Assembly (NCBI GenBank): GCA_902651635.1
Contig: CACRSC010000030.1
Span: 406,641 to 470,640, forward strand
Length of the DNA stretch: 64,000 nucleotides
Direction: 5' to 3'
DNA from: Mastigamoeba balamuthi
Taxonomy: Eukaryota > Evosea > Mastigamoebida > Mastigamoebidae
Shown here: one piece after another, positions 11,616-22,934 of the stretch
Numbering within the stretch: the first letter of the stretch is position 1
How the letters are laid out: each line of letters opens with the position of its first letter
Notes under the pieces: generated by a model
Database searches by the model: none
What the model saw: only the letters and a program-made list of their open reading frames with translations
What the model was told of the DNA's origin: nothing
Translations under genes and position numbers: made by a program

Positions 11616-13844
11616 ATGGAAGCCAAGCACCGTGGGGCAGCGGCGTTCAGCCGGGGCGACTACGCGGTGGCCGTGGCCGAGTACACGGCGGCCATCGAGA
11701 GCGACCCTGCGAGCCCCGCCCTCTGGGGCAACCGCAGCGCCGCGCACGCGGGCAGCGGCGACTACGAGGCCGCCCTCGCCGACGCCTCCGCGGCCATCGC
11801 CCGCGACCCCGCGTGGGCCAAGGCGCGCTGCCCGCAGCCCCCGCGGCTCCGAGGGGCGCGAATCAACTGACTGGGGCCGCAGGGGCGCGCGCTCGAGGGC
11901 ACCGCGCTCTCGCTGCTGGGCCGCCACGAGGAGGCGCTGCTCGCGTTCCTCGCCGGCGAGGCCCTCGACCCCGCAGACGCCTACGTCCGCGAGCGCGTCG
12001 TCAAGACCCTCGAGCTCGTCGCCGACAGCCGCGCGCAGCGCCAGCGCGAGGCCGCGTCGCCCGGCGACCGCAGCGACGCGCTGCCGTTCAGCGCCGACGA
12101 GTGCGAGCTCGTCCGCGGACGCCCCAGCGCCGCCGACCCCGCGGCCGCCGCGTGGGCCCGCGAGGCCCTCGAGCTGCTGCCCGCAGAGCCCGCGAGGCTC
12201 CGGAGGCTCCGCGAGGAACTCCGCGGGCTCGTGGACTCCGCGGGCCGCGACGAGGAGGCCGCGGCGCCGCTGTGGCTCGCGGTCGCCGATTCGTGGCCGC
12301 GGCTGCCGCCCGCGCTGCGCAGGGCCGCCGAGGACGAGGGCCTCGTCTACGCGGCCGAGCAGGCCCTCGGCAGGCCCACGACGCCGCTGCCGCTGCTGCG
12401 CGCCGCCGCCCACGGGCTCCGCGCGTTCGCAGAGGCCGCGCCCGGGGGCTGCGCCGTCTCCGCCGACGCCGTGCGGCGCATGATGCTCGCCCACGCCTGC
12501 GTGGCCCTGGCGCCCGGCGGCGCGGGCTGCGTCGAGCGCGCGGCCTACGCGTGGGCCTTCGCGGGGGCGGCGGCTGCGCTGCGGGGGCTCGCGGCAGAGG
12601 CGTTCCGGCGCGGCCACAACGTCGACGTCTACTGCGCCGCCTTCGCCACGCACGCAGCAGCGCTCGTCGAGGCCCACGCGGACGCCGCGCGGCGGATGGC
12701 GCTCCCGCGGGACGCAGCGGCGCTGGCGCGGACGGCGATGGCGCTGTGCCAGCCGCTCTCGGCGGTCGTCCACGGGCGCACGGACGTTGCGCTCCTGCAG
12801 CTCTACACGGCCGCCCTCGCGTCCCGCGGCCTCCTCCCGCGCCTCGCGGGGCTCCTGGCCGCCGCGCCCGACGTCCAGGCGGAGCGCTGCGCCCTGGCCC
12901 TGCTGTCCGCGGGCTCGGCGCTGTTCAGCCCGCTGGTCGCGCGTGCGGGCGTCGCCGAGCAGCTCGCGCGCCGGGCGCTCTCGCGCGACGCCGACGTCGC
13001 GGAGCCCGCGCTCGAGATCGCAGCCAACATGGCCCAGGCCGGCGAGGGCGCCGCGCTGGCCGAGGCCGGCGTGCTCGCGGCCGCCGCGGGGCTGCTGGCC
13101 GGGGGCGCGGGCGGCTGCAGCGGCGCCGTCTGGGCGCTCAGCTGCCGGCTCGTCCGCCTCGCGCTGGCCGCCCCCGCCACCGCTGCCGCAGCGCTGCGCT
13201 GCCTCCGCGCGCGGTTCCCCGGCGAGGCCCTCGAGGCCGCGGTGCTCGCGACGGCCCGCAGGTGGGCGCGCGTCCCGGCGACGGGGCTGGCGGTCGCGGA
13301 GACGCTGCGGCTCATGGACGCGCTCGTCCGCAGCGACGCGCTGGGGCGCTACTACGCGGCGCGCGCGGCCGAGGTCGTCGAGCTGCTGGCGCGCCTCGCG
13401 CAGGCCCTCGACATCGTGCTCGTGGGGCCCTGCGTGGGCTGCGCGGCCTCGCTGGTCGCGCGCCAATGGCCCGCGGGCTCGGGGCGCGCGCCTCCGCGGG
13501 CGGTGATGGCGGGCCTGGCGGTCGTCGAGCGCGCCTGCCTGCGCTGCACGCTCGAGGACCCCGCCAGCGGCATGTGCGCGTGCTGCGGCGGCATGGGCAG
13601 GGCCGAGGCGCTGAACGCCTGCGCGCAGTTCCTGCAGCTCTACAGGGAGCTGGCGGCCCGCGCGCGCGGCGGGGAGGCGCAGGCGCAGGCGCAGGCGGGC
13701 CAGCAGCTCAGGTGCGCGGCGTGCGGGCGCAGCCCCCGGGGCCTGCGGGTGTGCGTGCGCTGCAGGGCCGCCGCGTACTGCTCGGCCGAGTGCCAGAGGG
13801 CCGACTGGCCGGCGCACAAGCCCGCGTGCAAGAAGCGCGAGTAG
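11616..13844 (+). CDS. TPR protein with C-terminal MYND finger
   Basis: Two exons (11616-11822 and 11883-13844) give 722 residues. The N-terminus has TPR repeats: AAFSRGDYAVAVAEYTAAIE, NRSAAHAGSGDYEAALADAS, and after the intron GRALEGTALSLLGRHEEALL. The middle 550 residues are alanine- and leucine-rich helical sequence that could form an armadillo-like solenoid. The end is a complete MYND finger, CAACGRSPRGLRVCVRC followed by AAYCSAECQRADWPAHK. TPR-MYND proteins include SMYD-like and UNC45-like co-chaperones; there is no SET domain here. The solenoid plus TPR is reminiscent of UNC45-type organisation, but that link is weak. Intron 1 is 60 nt, GC-AG (donor GCGCGC), with TCAACTGACTGG as likely branch site. 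Start ATG at 11616. Confidence 0.8.
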
Positions 13845-14165
13845 CTCGACAGGGCTGAGTCCACACCGCCGCTGCTGCTGGCCTGACCCCCCGGCCCCCC
13901 TCCGCCCTCAGGGGAGCCCCTCTGCCCCTGCGAGGCAACGCACGTAGGCGCCTCAGCGCTGTTGCAGCGCCCACAAACGATGCACCCGTCTCTGCTCCTG
14001 TGTGGCTTCCAGACGCACTGTGTATTGCGCGTGGCCGCGTGGCTGGTGTTTGCGTTGCGTTGCCCCGGGAGCAGTGCCAGTGCGGGCGCTGCTCCCGCGG
14101 ATACGCTGCCGCGAGAGTAGGGGAGAGAGAGAGAAAGAGAGAGGAGAGGCAGCAGAGGAGGTCCT
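13845..14165. other. Convergent intergenic spacer
   Basis: The 3' ends of the TPR-MYND gene (+) and the coiled-coil gene (-) face each other. A purine-rich GAGAGA stretch lies at about 14120-14155. I see no gene. Confidence 0.5.
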
Positions 14166-14442
14166 CTACTTCCTGGAGAGGGCGCGGGCCAGGCGGGCCT
14201 CCTCCCTGCGCAGCTGCTCCTCAAAGTGGGTGTCCTTGGCCGCCGCTGTGCTGCTGGCCGTGCTGGGCGCCCGCGTGCCCATGACCTCGCTCTGCCACGC
14301 CTGGAAGCCCCCGCCTCCCGCTGCTCCGGCCCCCGCTGCGCCGCGCGGGCTCTTCTCGCTGACCTCGTGGGCCCGCTGCTCGGCCTCGGCGTCGGCCTGC
14401 ATCCTGCGCTGCTGCGCCATCGTCTGCAGGCGCTCCGCCTCG

Positions 14443-14478
<36 letters not shown>

Positions 14479-15646
14479 CTGCGCGCGTCCTCTGCCCACC
14501 TGCCCCCTGCCGCCGGCCCCATCGAGTGCGCTGCCGCTGCCGCCGGCGCCCCGTTGAAGTGCATCTGTTGCGGGGGCTGCGAGGACGGCCGGGTGGAGTG
14601 GAGGTCAGCGAGAGCGTTGCGAGCGGGGCAGCGGAGGTGGGCGCTGCCTTGGGGAGCTGCTGGTGCTGCTGCGGCTGCGGCTGCGGCTGCGGGGGCGCGG
14701 GGGCCAACTGGGCCTCGCGGAGCTTGACGCGCTCGGCCGTCACCTGCTCGCAGAAGCCCCGCAGCTTGGCGCCCTCGGCCTCGACGGCCTCCTGCAGCTC
14801 GCGGAGCCGCACGCGCGCCTGCGTGACCTGCTCGTTGAGGCCCGCGAGCTGCTGCTGCGCCTGCGCCTGCGCCTGGGCGGCCCCCGCCTGCGCCTGCCGC
14901 TCGGCCCCCTCCTGCAGCTCGCGCAGCCGCACGCGCGCGGCCGTCACCTGCTCGTTGAGGCCCGCCAGCTGCTGGCGCGCCGCCGCAGCCTGCTCGGCCG
15001 CCTGCCGCCCCCGCTCGGCCTCGGAGCGCACAGCCGCGAGCTCCTCGCGCGCCCGCGCCAGCGACTCGCGCGCCGCCTTCTCCTCGGCCGCCGCCGCCTC
15101 GCGGCTGCGCGCGGCCCTCTGGCCCAGCTCGTGGATCTCTGCGGTGGAGTTGAGGGGGCGCGAGTCAACTGAGTGGCGTGGCGCACCGATGCGCTCGCGC
15201 TCCAGGCGCAGGCGCTCGGCCTCGTTGGCGAGGAGGCCCTCCTCGATGGAGCGGCGCGCGCTCTCCTCCATGGCGATGACCTGCCTGCGCTGCTCCTCGA
15301 AGACCGCGCGCTCGAGCGCCAGCGCCTCTGCCGACGCCGCGGGCCCCGCGGACTCTGCGCCGCCCCGCGGGCTCTCCGCGGACTTTTTCTGCTTCTGCGG
15401 GGGCCTGTGCGCGTCCGCGGGCTCGTTGGGCGGCGTCTTGGAGGGCGTGGCGGCGGGGGTGATGTCGCGGGAGGTGTGGGGCGTGGGCTCCTTGGAGGCG
15501 CGGTCCTTGTCCTTGCTCTCCTTCTTCCGCGGACTCGCGTGCCGGTGCTCCGCCTCGTCGCTGGGCGGCGACGCTGCGCCCTCCGAGTGCTTCTTGTGCT
15601 TTCCGTGCCGCTCCTTCTCCCTCTCCCTCTCCCTGTCGCTGGACAT
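14166..15646 (-). CDS. Coiled-coil protein with charged N-terminus and poly-Q
   Basis: The ATG at 15646 opens a lysine/arginine/glutamate-rich N-terminus (MSSDREREREKER). It is followed by about 250 residues of predicted coiled coil with two near-copies of QLAGLNEQVTxARVRLRELQ. A proline/glutamine segment and a run of eleven glutamines come next, and the protein ends in LARALSRK. A GC-AG intron (donor GCAGCG, about 69 nt) fits in frame near 14650-14580. A second candidate intron of 48 nt at about 15181-15134 starts GTGCGCC and contains CAGTTGACT; it also reads through in frame without a stop, so retention cannot be excluded. No family was recognised. Structure suggests a scaffold or RNA-associated protein, but there is no direct evidence. 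Confidence 0.65.
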
Positions 15647-16283
15647 CCGCGCGGGTGCTCTGTGTGCTCTGCCTGTGCGCTGCGGCGGTTTCGCGGCCCC
15701 CAAACGTGCAAACGAGTTTTTAAAAAAAGTAACTCTGAGGCCGCGCAGAGATACGGAAACCGTCGATATCTCAGGGGGCGGCGGGTGCGGTTGCGCTCCC
15801 CTGGGCCGAAAAAGTGCACCGTGCTGCAGGCGCTGGGTGCGGGGCGCTGCAGCACGCGCTGGCCCGCGAGGGAGGGCTGCCCGCGTGGAGCTCTGTTTTC
15901 GTGTTTTTCGCGAGTGCTGGCGGTCCCTTTTCCCTTTGCGGGGTCTTCTGCGGTGCATCACGGGCTCTGGCATCTTTGTCCATTTAGAGCAGCGTGACTC
16001 ACTGTGCGGAGAACACCGCTCCTCAGGTGCGTGCAGCGCGTGGTGCACTCGTTCTTGCATTATTCCGGGCTTGTCCCCCGCATTCCCCTGGGCGGGTCGG
16101 TCTCAAAAAAAGGCCCAAGTGCCACCCCAGGGCACTGCTGGGGCCAGCCGGTGGCAGCAGAGAGGCGGCTGGTGAACCCGGGATTGAGCTGATTTGCGTT
16201 GGTTGTTGGGACTCTTTCACACGGAGCGGCTCAGAAGGCAGAAGGAGGGGGAGAGGAGAGCGGGACAGAGAGCCCCGGGGGGC
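15647..16283. other. Intergenic region with GATATC element
   Basis: About 640 nt between AP-2 alpha (3' end) and the coiled-coil gene (5' end). A GAGATATCG (minus) at 15764-15772 lies about 120 nt upstream of the coiled-coil start and matches the GATATYT cores seen upstream of other genes. No gene is supported. Confidence 0.4.
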
Positions 16284-19200
16284 TCAGAGCAGCGACTTGA
16301 TGATGTTCTTGAGGGCCGCGGCGGTCTGCTCGGTCTGGGCGCGGACGGTGAGGCGGTAGGCGTTGGCCTCCCTGTTGGTCTCGAGCCTCACAAAGGCTGC
16401 GACGTCGCGGTACTGCATGTGGACGGTGCACGCGGCGACGACGTTGCCCGCCGAGGGGTCGACGCCCTCGAGCACGGCCATGCGCAGGCCGTCGCCCAGC
16501 AGCTTCTGCAGGCGCGGCATGGCGATGGGCCCGCTGACGGCGGGGAAGATCTCCTGGGCCTCCTGGCCGGGCTGCCCGAGGGCCTTCCAGCGCGTCAGGA
16601 ACTCGGGGCCCGCGACCCGCAGCGGCGTCGCGAACTTGGTCAGCGCCACGGGCACCAGCAGGTTCACGCTGACGGGCCCCGCGGCGCCCACGTAGCTCAG
16701 GGTCATCGCGGGCGAGTCGCTGAACTCGGCGCGGGCCGTCAGCGCGAGGGCGTACTGGACCTGCGTCTTGGGCGCGACGGCGGGGCCCAGCGCCCCCTGC
16801 GCGCTGATGCAGAGCGGCGACGTCGGCGGGCTGGCGATGGCGCACGTGAGGCCGCCGACGGGCGCGCTGGCGTGCGTGTTGCCGAAGTAGAGCACGAGGC
16901 GCCCCGTGACGCCCGAGTACTCGGCCTTGACGCCCACCTGCAGCTGGTCGTCCTGGTAGATCACGCCCTCGCCCGTCACGACCATCCGCATCCACGCCGC
17001 CCGCAGCTTGGCCCGCATCTCCTCGGGCAGCCCCGCCCCGATCCCCGCCAGCGCCCCCGCTGCCCCGGGCGCCCCGGCCCCCACGATCCCGCTCACCCCG
17101 GCGCTCGACCCCGCGCTGTCCGGCCTCGCCGCAGGCGTGCTCGCCGCCACCATGATCTGCGCCGGCGCCCCCGCTGCCGCCCCCGACGCCCCCGACGCCC
17201 CCGCGGGCGCGGCGCCGCTGCTGCTGCCCTGCGCGGGGCCCGCGCCCGGCGCGTAGTACGTCGCCATGGCGGGCGCGGCGCTGCCCAGGAGGCTGCCCGA
17301 CGCAGGCGCCGAGTAGAGCGAGAGCACGCTGTCCATCACGGACCTCTGCTGGCCCTGCTGCCCCGGCTGGCCCGCCTGGCCCTGGGCCGCTGCTGCCCCC
17401 TGGGGCCCCTGGCCGCCCTGCGCGGCCCCCTGGGCGCCCATGAGGTCCACCAGCGCGCCTCCCTGGGCTCCCTGGGCGCCCTGAGCCCCCCTGGCCGCGC
17501 CCTGGGCCCCCTGGGCCCCCTGGGCGGGACCCTGGGCGGAGCCCTGGGCGGGCTGGGAGGCGGCGGCGATGGCGGCGGCGGCGGTGGCGTCGTCCCAGGG
17601 GGGGATGACGTCGAGGACGCTCTGGATGAGCTCGGCGGCCTCGGGGCGCGTGAGGCTGAGGTACTCGACGGCGCGCTGCTGGACCTCGACGTCGATGTTG
17701 TCGGCGTTGAGCTGGAAGACCTCGCGGAGCCTGCGGGCCGCGGGGTCCTGCGGCCAGGCGTTGCAGAACTTGGCGTAGGTCGACAGCAGCAGCGCGCGCG
17801 TGGCCATGCCGCAGGCGGGGAACTTGTCCGCCAGGCAGCGGACCTGGTCGGCCGGCGCGCAGCCCGCCTGGCCCGCGACGAGGTGGCCGAACTCGCCGAG
17901 GATGTAGGCGCCCAGCTTGACCATCGTCTCGTGCCAGGGCTCGGCGCGGGTCAGCGCGCGCAGGACGGCGCGGGCCGCGTACTCCTGGACGTCCTCGCAG
18001 TTGGTCACGAGCTTGACGACGCGGAACCAGATCTCGTCGCCCACGTAGTCGCCGGCGATGTTGACCAGGCGCACGACCGTGTCGACGTAGCCCGCGCGGC
18101 CCGCGGCGAAGCGCTCGGCGAGGATGGCGATCTTGAGCGCGAGCTCCTCCTTGATGGCCGCGTCGGCGCTCGTCGCGAGGTAGTCGAGCAGCTCGCTGAG
18201 TATCTCCTTGCCCGAGGCCGCGTCGCACATGGCGTAGAGCAGGTCCAGCGCCCGGCGCCGTATCGAGATGTCGGCCTCGCGCAGCGCCGCGACGATCGTC
18301 TTCTGGTGCTTGCGGCAGAGCGCGGCGCCCGCGTCGCTGCTCTTGACGAGGTGCGCCATCGCCTCGAGCGCCAGGTAGCGCCCGTTGGTCTCGCGCGAGC
18401 TCACGAAGCGGCCCAGCAGCGAGACGGCGCTGCCCACGAGGCGCTCGTCAAACTCGAGCGTCACCGCCAGGTCGATGGCCGCGAACAGCACCGCGTTGTA
18501 CGCGTTCTTGTGGTTCTCCGACGCCGTCTTGGGCAGGTCCGCGTTCAGCACCCGCCCCAGCACCTCCCGCAGCCTGTCCGTGTCTGCGCACGCCCACGCC
18601 CACGCCCACGCCCGCGTCAGCAGCGGCCCGGGGAGGGCGCACGGGTGGGGGAGGGGCCCAACGCGCGGCAGAGCAGAGCTCCGCAGCAATTGATCTGCGC
18701 GCCGGCCCTGAGCAAAGGAAAAGCAGCTCAACCCGGCAGCGGCAGCGGGTGCTGGCGGTGAGCGACCAGCGGGGGCAGCGCTGCTGATGGTTGCGCGCTG
18801 GGCTGGGGGGCCAACGGCGTGGAGGGCAACGGGCAGAGCGTGCTGGTCGCCTCCAAGGCCTCCAAGGCGAAAGACAAGGAGCAGCTCATTGGTCTGGCAG
18901 AGCAGCAGCTCAGCTCAGCTCAGCTCCAGAGCCAGGCGGAGGGTGCAGCAGCACTCTGGGCACAGCAGCCCCAGTGCGCAAGAGCACTTCCCAAGGGGGA
19001 GGGCCAGAGACCAACTGAGAGGCAACTGAACTGCACAGCACAGCGCAGCAATAGCGAGAGCGGGGAGGAGAGCCGCAGCGCGACGCACCGGCAGGGGAGT
19101 CGGGGGGCACGATCTTGAGGAAGCGGAGGCAGCGGATCTGGAGCCAGGGGTGGGGCACGCTGTGGTAGACGTGGTGGGCCCCGTAGTCGCGCTCGCGGGC

Positions 19201-20504
19201 GCTGACCTTGCTCAGCAGGCGCGTCACGCGGGGCGCCGCCGTCTCGAGCTCCTTGGGGTCGCCCTGGGCCAGCTCGAGGGCCAGCGCCATGACCGAGTTG
19301 ACGACGCCCAGGTCGCCGTCGTCGAGCTGCGACATGAGCTTCTGCGTCAGCTGCGGGTCGCAGTGCACAATCGCCGGGTTCTTGCGGTACAGGCGCAGGA
19401 ACGCCATCGCCGACTTCTTCTTCACGCACGACGTCGACGCCCTGCGCGCGGTGTGGCGTGCTGGGCTGTTAGTCTCTCACCCCCGGGGCCGCACACGTGG
19501 TGCGTGATGTCACTGGTGGAAAACAGGTGGAATCTAGATTCTGGTTCTTATATCTAGGACTATATCTCGGATATCTTGGATTTGCTGTCAGATCAGAATA
19601 TAAAGAGAGTCGGTATGGCAGAGGTGGTGATGGCTGGCGGTGGGCGATGGTGGTGTGGGTAACGCACGGCGAGAGGAAGAGGCCCAGCAGGGTGGGGGCG
19701 AGGGTCTCTGTCATCTCGCGGCCGCCGATGTTGCTGATGGTGTGCAGCGCCAGGCACTGCGCGGCCTCGTTGCGGCTCTGGAGGTCCTCCTGCAGCGAGT
19801 TGACAAGCAGCGGCAGCATCTCGTGGTTCTCGTCGAGCAGCAGCTGCATCGCCAGATACCCCTACGGCCGCAGCATGCGATGTGGCGTGAGCTGACAGAG
19901 CGTCATCGCAGGCAAAAAAGATAGAGGAGATATATCGGGATCCCGGAATCCCCAGATATCGCAGAGATATCCCATCCCAGAGGGGAGAGGAGGCTGGCTG
20001 CGGTCTACGGACGACGTATTTCTCGGGGTACTTGGGGCTGCTCAGCAGCTGGATGGCCTCCATGTGCCCAAAGTCCACGTCATACCCGTACATGTAGATG
20101 TAGATCAGCTTGCTCACGTACTTGCGCCTCTGGTACGGGTCCGCCGACTTGTTCTCCTGCGCCAGTTCTTTTTCAATTAGCCAATTTGCCCGGATTCAAT
20201 TTGAATCCAATCTGAATCCCCGCTGGCCCCGCCCGCGCGGAGAGGGGGCGCGCGGCTGCGGGCACCTTGAAGTAGTTCCTGATCTTGGCGAGCTCCTTGT
20301 CCACGCGCTTCCGCTCCGCCTCCTTCGTTCGCGCTGTGGTTGTTGTGCGGTTTATTTCAGCGGACGAGTTAAGTGGTGGTTTTGGTCAAAACGGCGGCGC
20401 GGGGGCGGCGGGCGGCGGTCGGCGGGCGCACCGGCGTGGATGTCGGCGATGAAGTTGTGCAGGCCGCGCATGAAGTCGCGCTGCGCTGCCACTGTCTGCA
20501 TCAT
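16284..20504 (-). CDS. AP2A: AP-2 complex subunit alpha (alpha-adaptin)
   Basis: Six exons (20504-20432, 20333-20266, 20156-20013, 19861-19668, 19441-19089, 18583-16284) join in frame to about 1043 residues. The N-terminal trunk matches alpha-adaptin motif by motif: MRGLHNFIADI, VDKELAKIRNYFK, YVSKLIYIYMYGYDVDFGHM, DLLYAMCD, YILGEFGHLVAG and VEVQQRAVEYLSL. The hinge is unusually long and built of AQG repeats. The C-terminal ear is recognisable from GVIYQDDQLQVGVKAEY onward and ends IKSLL. Alpha-adaptin binds PIP2, cargo and clathrin accessory proteins in endocytosis at the plasma membrane. All other introns use GTGC or GTCC donors; intron 5 is long (505 nt). The start is the first of two adjacent ATGs, giving MMQTVAAQRDFMRGL, close to family N-termini. 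Confidence 0.95.
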
Positions 20505-20883
20505 TTTTGTTTGCTCGCCGAGACGCCCCCGAACGGTGGGTTCGTTTGAACTATTCGCGATTAATATCGCCGATGCCGATGAATCTGATCTCCAGGGTGC
20601 GCTCTGACCGCCCCCTCGCCTCTCCGTTGGGCGTAGACAAGGATCTCCAGGTGCTGCGAATAATGATGAGCGATCGCCATCAGGTGCCCAGAGATCCTCT
20701 CTGGCATTCTGATTCCAATTCAGCAGCAACTCAGAATCGGCGACTGATACTGGGCTGTTATACTACTCGGGATGTTGAGGTTGGCAGTGTGTCGCTTGCC
20801 ATCAGGCTGGATGGCAGAGTATCTCAGAAGATCTCAGCCAAGATTCGAGATAACCCTGTAGTTTGTGTGTGCTGTTGGCGCTG
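20505..20883. other. Divergent spacer between AP-2 alpha and the CHHC gene
   Basis: About 380 nt separate the AP-2 alpha start (-) from the CHHC gene start (+). The sequence is less GC-rich than the genes and contains ATTAATATCGCCGATG near 20560. It probably holds both promoters; no defined element was recognised. Confidence 0.4.
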
Positions 20884-21459
20884 ATGGCGTCGATGCCGGG
20901 GGAGCTGCTGGAGCGGGAGGAGGGCATCGACCGCCGCCAGTGGTGCCCCTACGCGCTGCACCCCGTCCAGCCCCCGCGGCTGCTGCAGCACATCAAGTCG
21001 TGCGCAGCGCGCAAGGCGTTCGCCGCCGAGGCCTTCGTGGCCTGCGCCAACAACGCGACGCACATTGTGCGCCGCGAGCACCAGGCCACGCACGCCGAGC
21101 GCTGCTGCGGGCGCTCCTCCGACGCGGAGAAGGCCGCGTGCGAGGGCAAGGTCCCCCCGCGGCCCGAGGAGCTGGCAGACCTGAGCGCGCCGGCTGTCTG
21201 CTGCAGGGCCTGCGGGGCCTCTGTGCTGCTCTCGGAGCCCGTGTGCTGGCGGTGCTTCCTGCTGCACCCGCAGACGTTCGACCACGCAGACTTCGCGCAG
21301 GCAGAGCGCTGCCTGAGGCAGACGGAGCTGGCCGAGCAGCGCAGGCAGCGCGGGGCCCAGGAGAAGGAGCAGCAGCAGCAGCAGCAGGGCAGGGAGCGGC
21401 CGCGGGTCGACAGGCAGCACGCGGGCGCCTCCTCCAGCACCAGGCACAGCCCGTACTAG
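20884..21459 (+). CDS. Tandem CHHC zinc-finger protein (U11-48K/GTSF1-like)
   Basis: One exon encodes 191 residues. Two CHHC fingers are visible. The first is CPYALHPVQPPRLLQHIKSC and the second has FVACANNATHIV followed by REHQATHAERC, both fitting the C-x5-H-x9-H-x3-C spacing. A later cysteine cluster reads VCCRACG, then VCWRC. CHHC fingers occur in the U11-48K protein of the minor spliceosome, in TRM13 tRNA methyltransferases and in GTSF1-type piRNA factors. There is no methyltransferase domain here, so U11-48K or GTSF1 are the better candidates. The C-terminus is glutamine-rich and low-complexity. Start ATG at 20884; an upstream exon is possible. The last coding bases and the stop codon are repeated in the DNA just downstream. 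Confidence 0.75.
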   Translation: MASMPGELLEREEGIDRRQWCPYALHPVQPPRLLQHIKSCAARKAFAAEAFVACANNATHIVRREHQATHAERCCGRSSDAEKAACEGKVPPRPEELADLSAPAVCCRACGASVLLSEPVCWRCFLLHPQTFDHADFAQAERCLRQTELAEQRRQRGAQEKEQQQQQQGRERPRVDRQHAGASSSTRHSPY

Positions 21460-21850
21460 GGCACGCAATTGGCTCGAGGCTCTGCACTGCACCTGCTGGG
21501 CCGACGGGCGGCTGGATGGAGAACCAATTGATTTTATCTCAAACACGATGTTCTGGCTTCACAAACGAATCAGGTGACTTCTTTCTCCAGCCCCAGGCAC
21601 AACCCCTACTAGGGCACGCAATTGACTCGAGGATGTTGCACTACGGGCGACTCAAGTAGAACCAAATGATTTTATCTCAAACGTGATGTTGACATCACAA
21701 ACCCCCTGAGTTCTTTCTCCGGCTTCTTTCTCCAGCCCCAGGCACAGATCCTACTAGTATGCAATTGACTCGTCCTACACCTACGAAAACCAAAATGAGG
21801 GCGTTGAAATCACAAACAAATCAGTTGACTTCTTAATCCGAGTCGTACTA
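21431..21850 (+). repeat. Three degenerate tandem repeats copying the CHHC gene 3' end
   Basis: The segment CAGGCACARCCC followed by TACTAGGGCACGCAATTG recurs at about 21438, 21594 and 21738, in units of roughly 145-155 nt. Each unit repeats the end of the CHHC coding sequence with its TAG stop, a TTTATCTCAAACRYGATGTT block and a TTTCTCCAG acceptor-like stretch. The third unit is the most diverged. The array fills the space to the next gene. Confidence 0.75.
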
Positions 21851-21925
21851 CTTAAAGAGTCGTTGCCGGTCCGTACATTTGGCGCACAGCCCTCTCTCCG
21901 CCCTCCGCCCGGGGGCGCTCCTCGC

Positions 21926-22893
21926 TCAGTCGACAATGTCGACGGCCGAGGGGAACGCGCCGTCCAGGAAGCTGCTGTCCGCAAACGCCTGTGCCGCGCA
22001 GGCCTGCGGGGCCGCCGCGAGCAGCCTCCCGCGCAGCTCGACCGCCAGCTGCGCCACGCGGGCGCTGAACGACCGCTTGAGCCTCGCGTCCGCGTCCCTT
22101 GCAGCCTCCGCGACCTCCGCGACGGCCTCGGCGAGCGCCGCGCTGTCGCCGCCGTCGTATGCGCAGGCGCGCGCCCGCGGCGAGGGCCCCGCGTCGGGCG
22201 ACGACGAGGCCGAGCGGAAGGCGCGCCAGGCGACGCAGAGCGACCCGTGCGCGTGCCCCAGCCGCAGCAGCGCGTTGACGTCGGCGTCTGTGCAGCGCTG
22301 CGCGAGCTCCCGCATCAGCGTCGCCGCCGTCCTGCGCCCGTCGGCCGTCGACGACGACGACTGCGGGGAGCCGGGGCCGGCGGAGGACGTGGCGCCGCGG
22401 AGGGCGCGGACGACGTCGCGGTGGGCGCCGCCCGGGAAGAGCTCTGCGAGGTCGAGGACGAGCATCGGCGAGGCCAGCAGGTCCGCGGCCCCCGACGACG
22501 CCCGCGCGATCGCCTGCCCGACCCTCGCTGCCGCGTGCAGCACCGACGCCGGTGCGTGGCACGATGACGACGACGACGACGACGAGGAGCTGCCGTCCCT
22601 CTCGCCCCCCTTGGAGGGCTCCGCCTGCAGCTGCTGGGGCTGGTGGGGCTGGTGCTGCTGGGCCTGCGGGCTCTGCTGGGCCTGCGGGGGCTGCTGCTGC
22701 TGCTGCTGTTGCTGCTGCTGGGGCCACGCGGGGTGCGGCTGGTGCGAGAGGGCGGGCGACGAGTAGAGCGGGTGGGCGAGCGAGAGCTGCGGGGGCGTCT
22801 GGATGGGCCCCATCCCGCAGGCCACCGACGGCGACGCGGCCACCGCGGGCGACACGGGCACCACGGGGCCCTCGCCCAGCATGGCCATGGACC

Positions 22894-22934
<41 letters not shown>

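Noticed and set aside
11382-13817. 811-residue minus-strand open frame
   Set aside because: It is antisense to the TPR-MYND gene, which has clear TPR and MYND motifs on the plus strand.
14226-16175. 649-residue plus-strand open frame
   Set aside because: It is the antisense of the coiled-coil gene; GC-rich codons leave few stops on the opposite strand. The minus strand has coiled-coil heptads and sensible splice sites.
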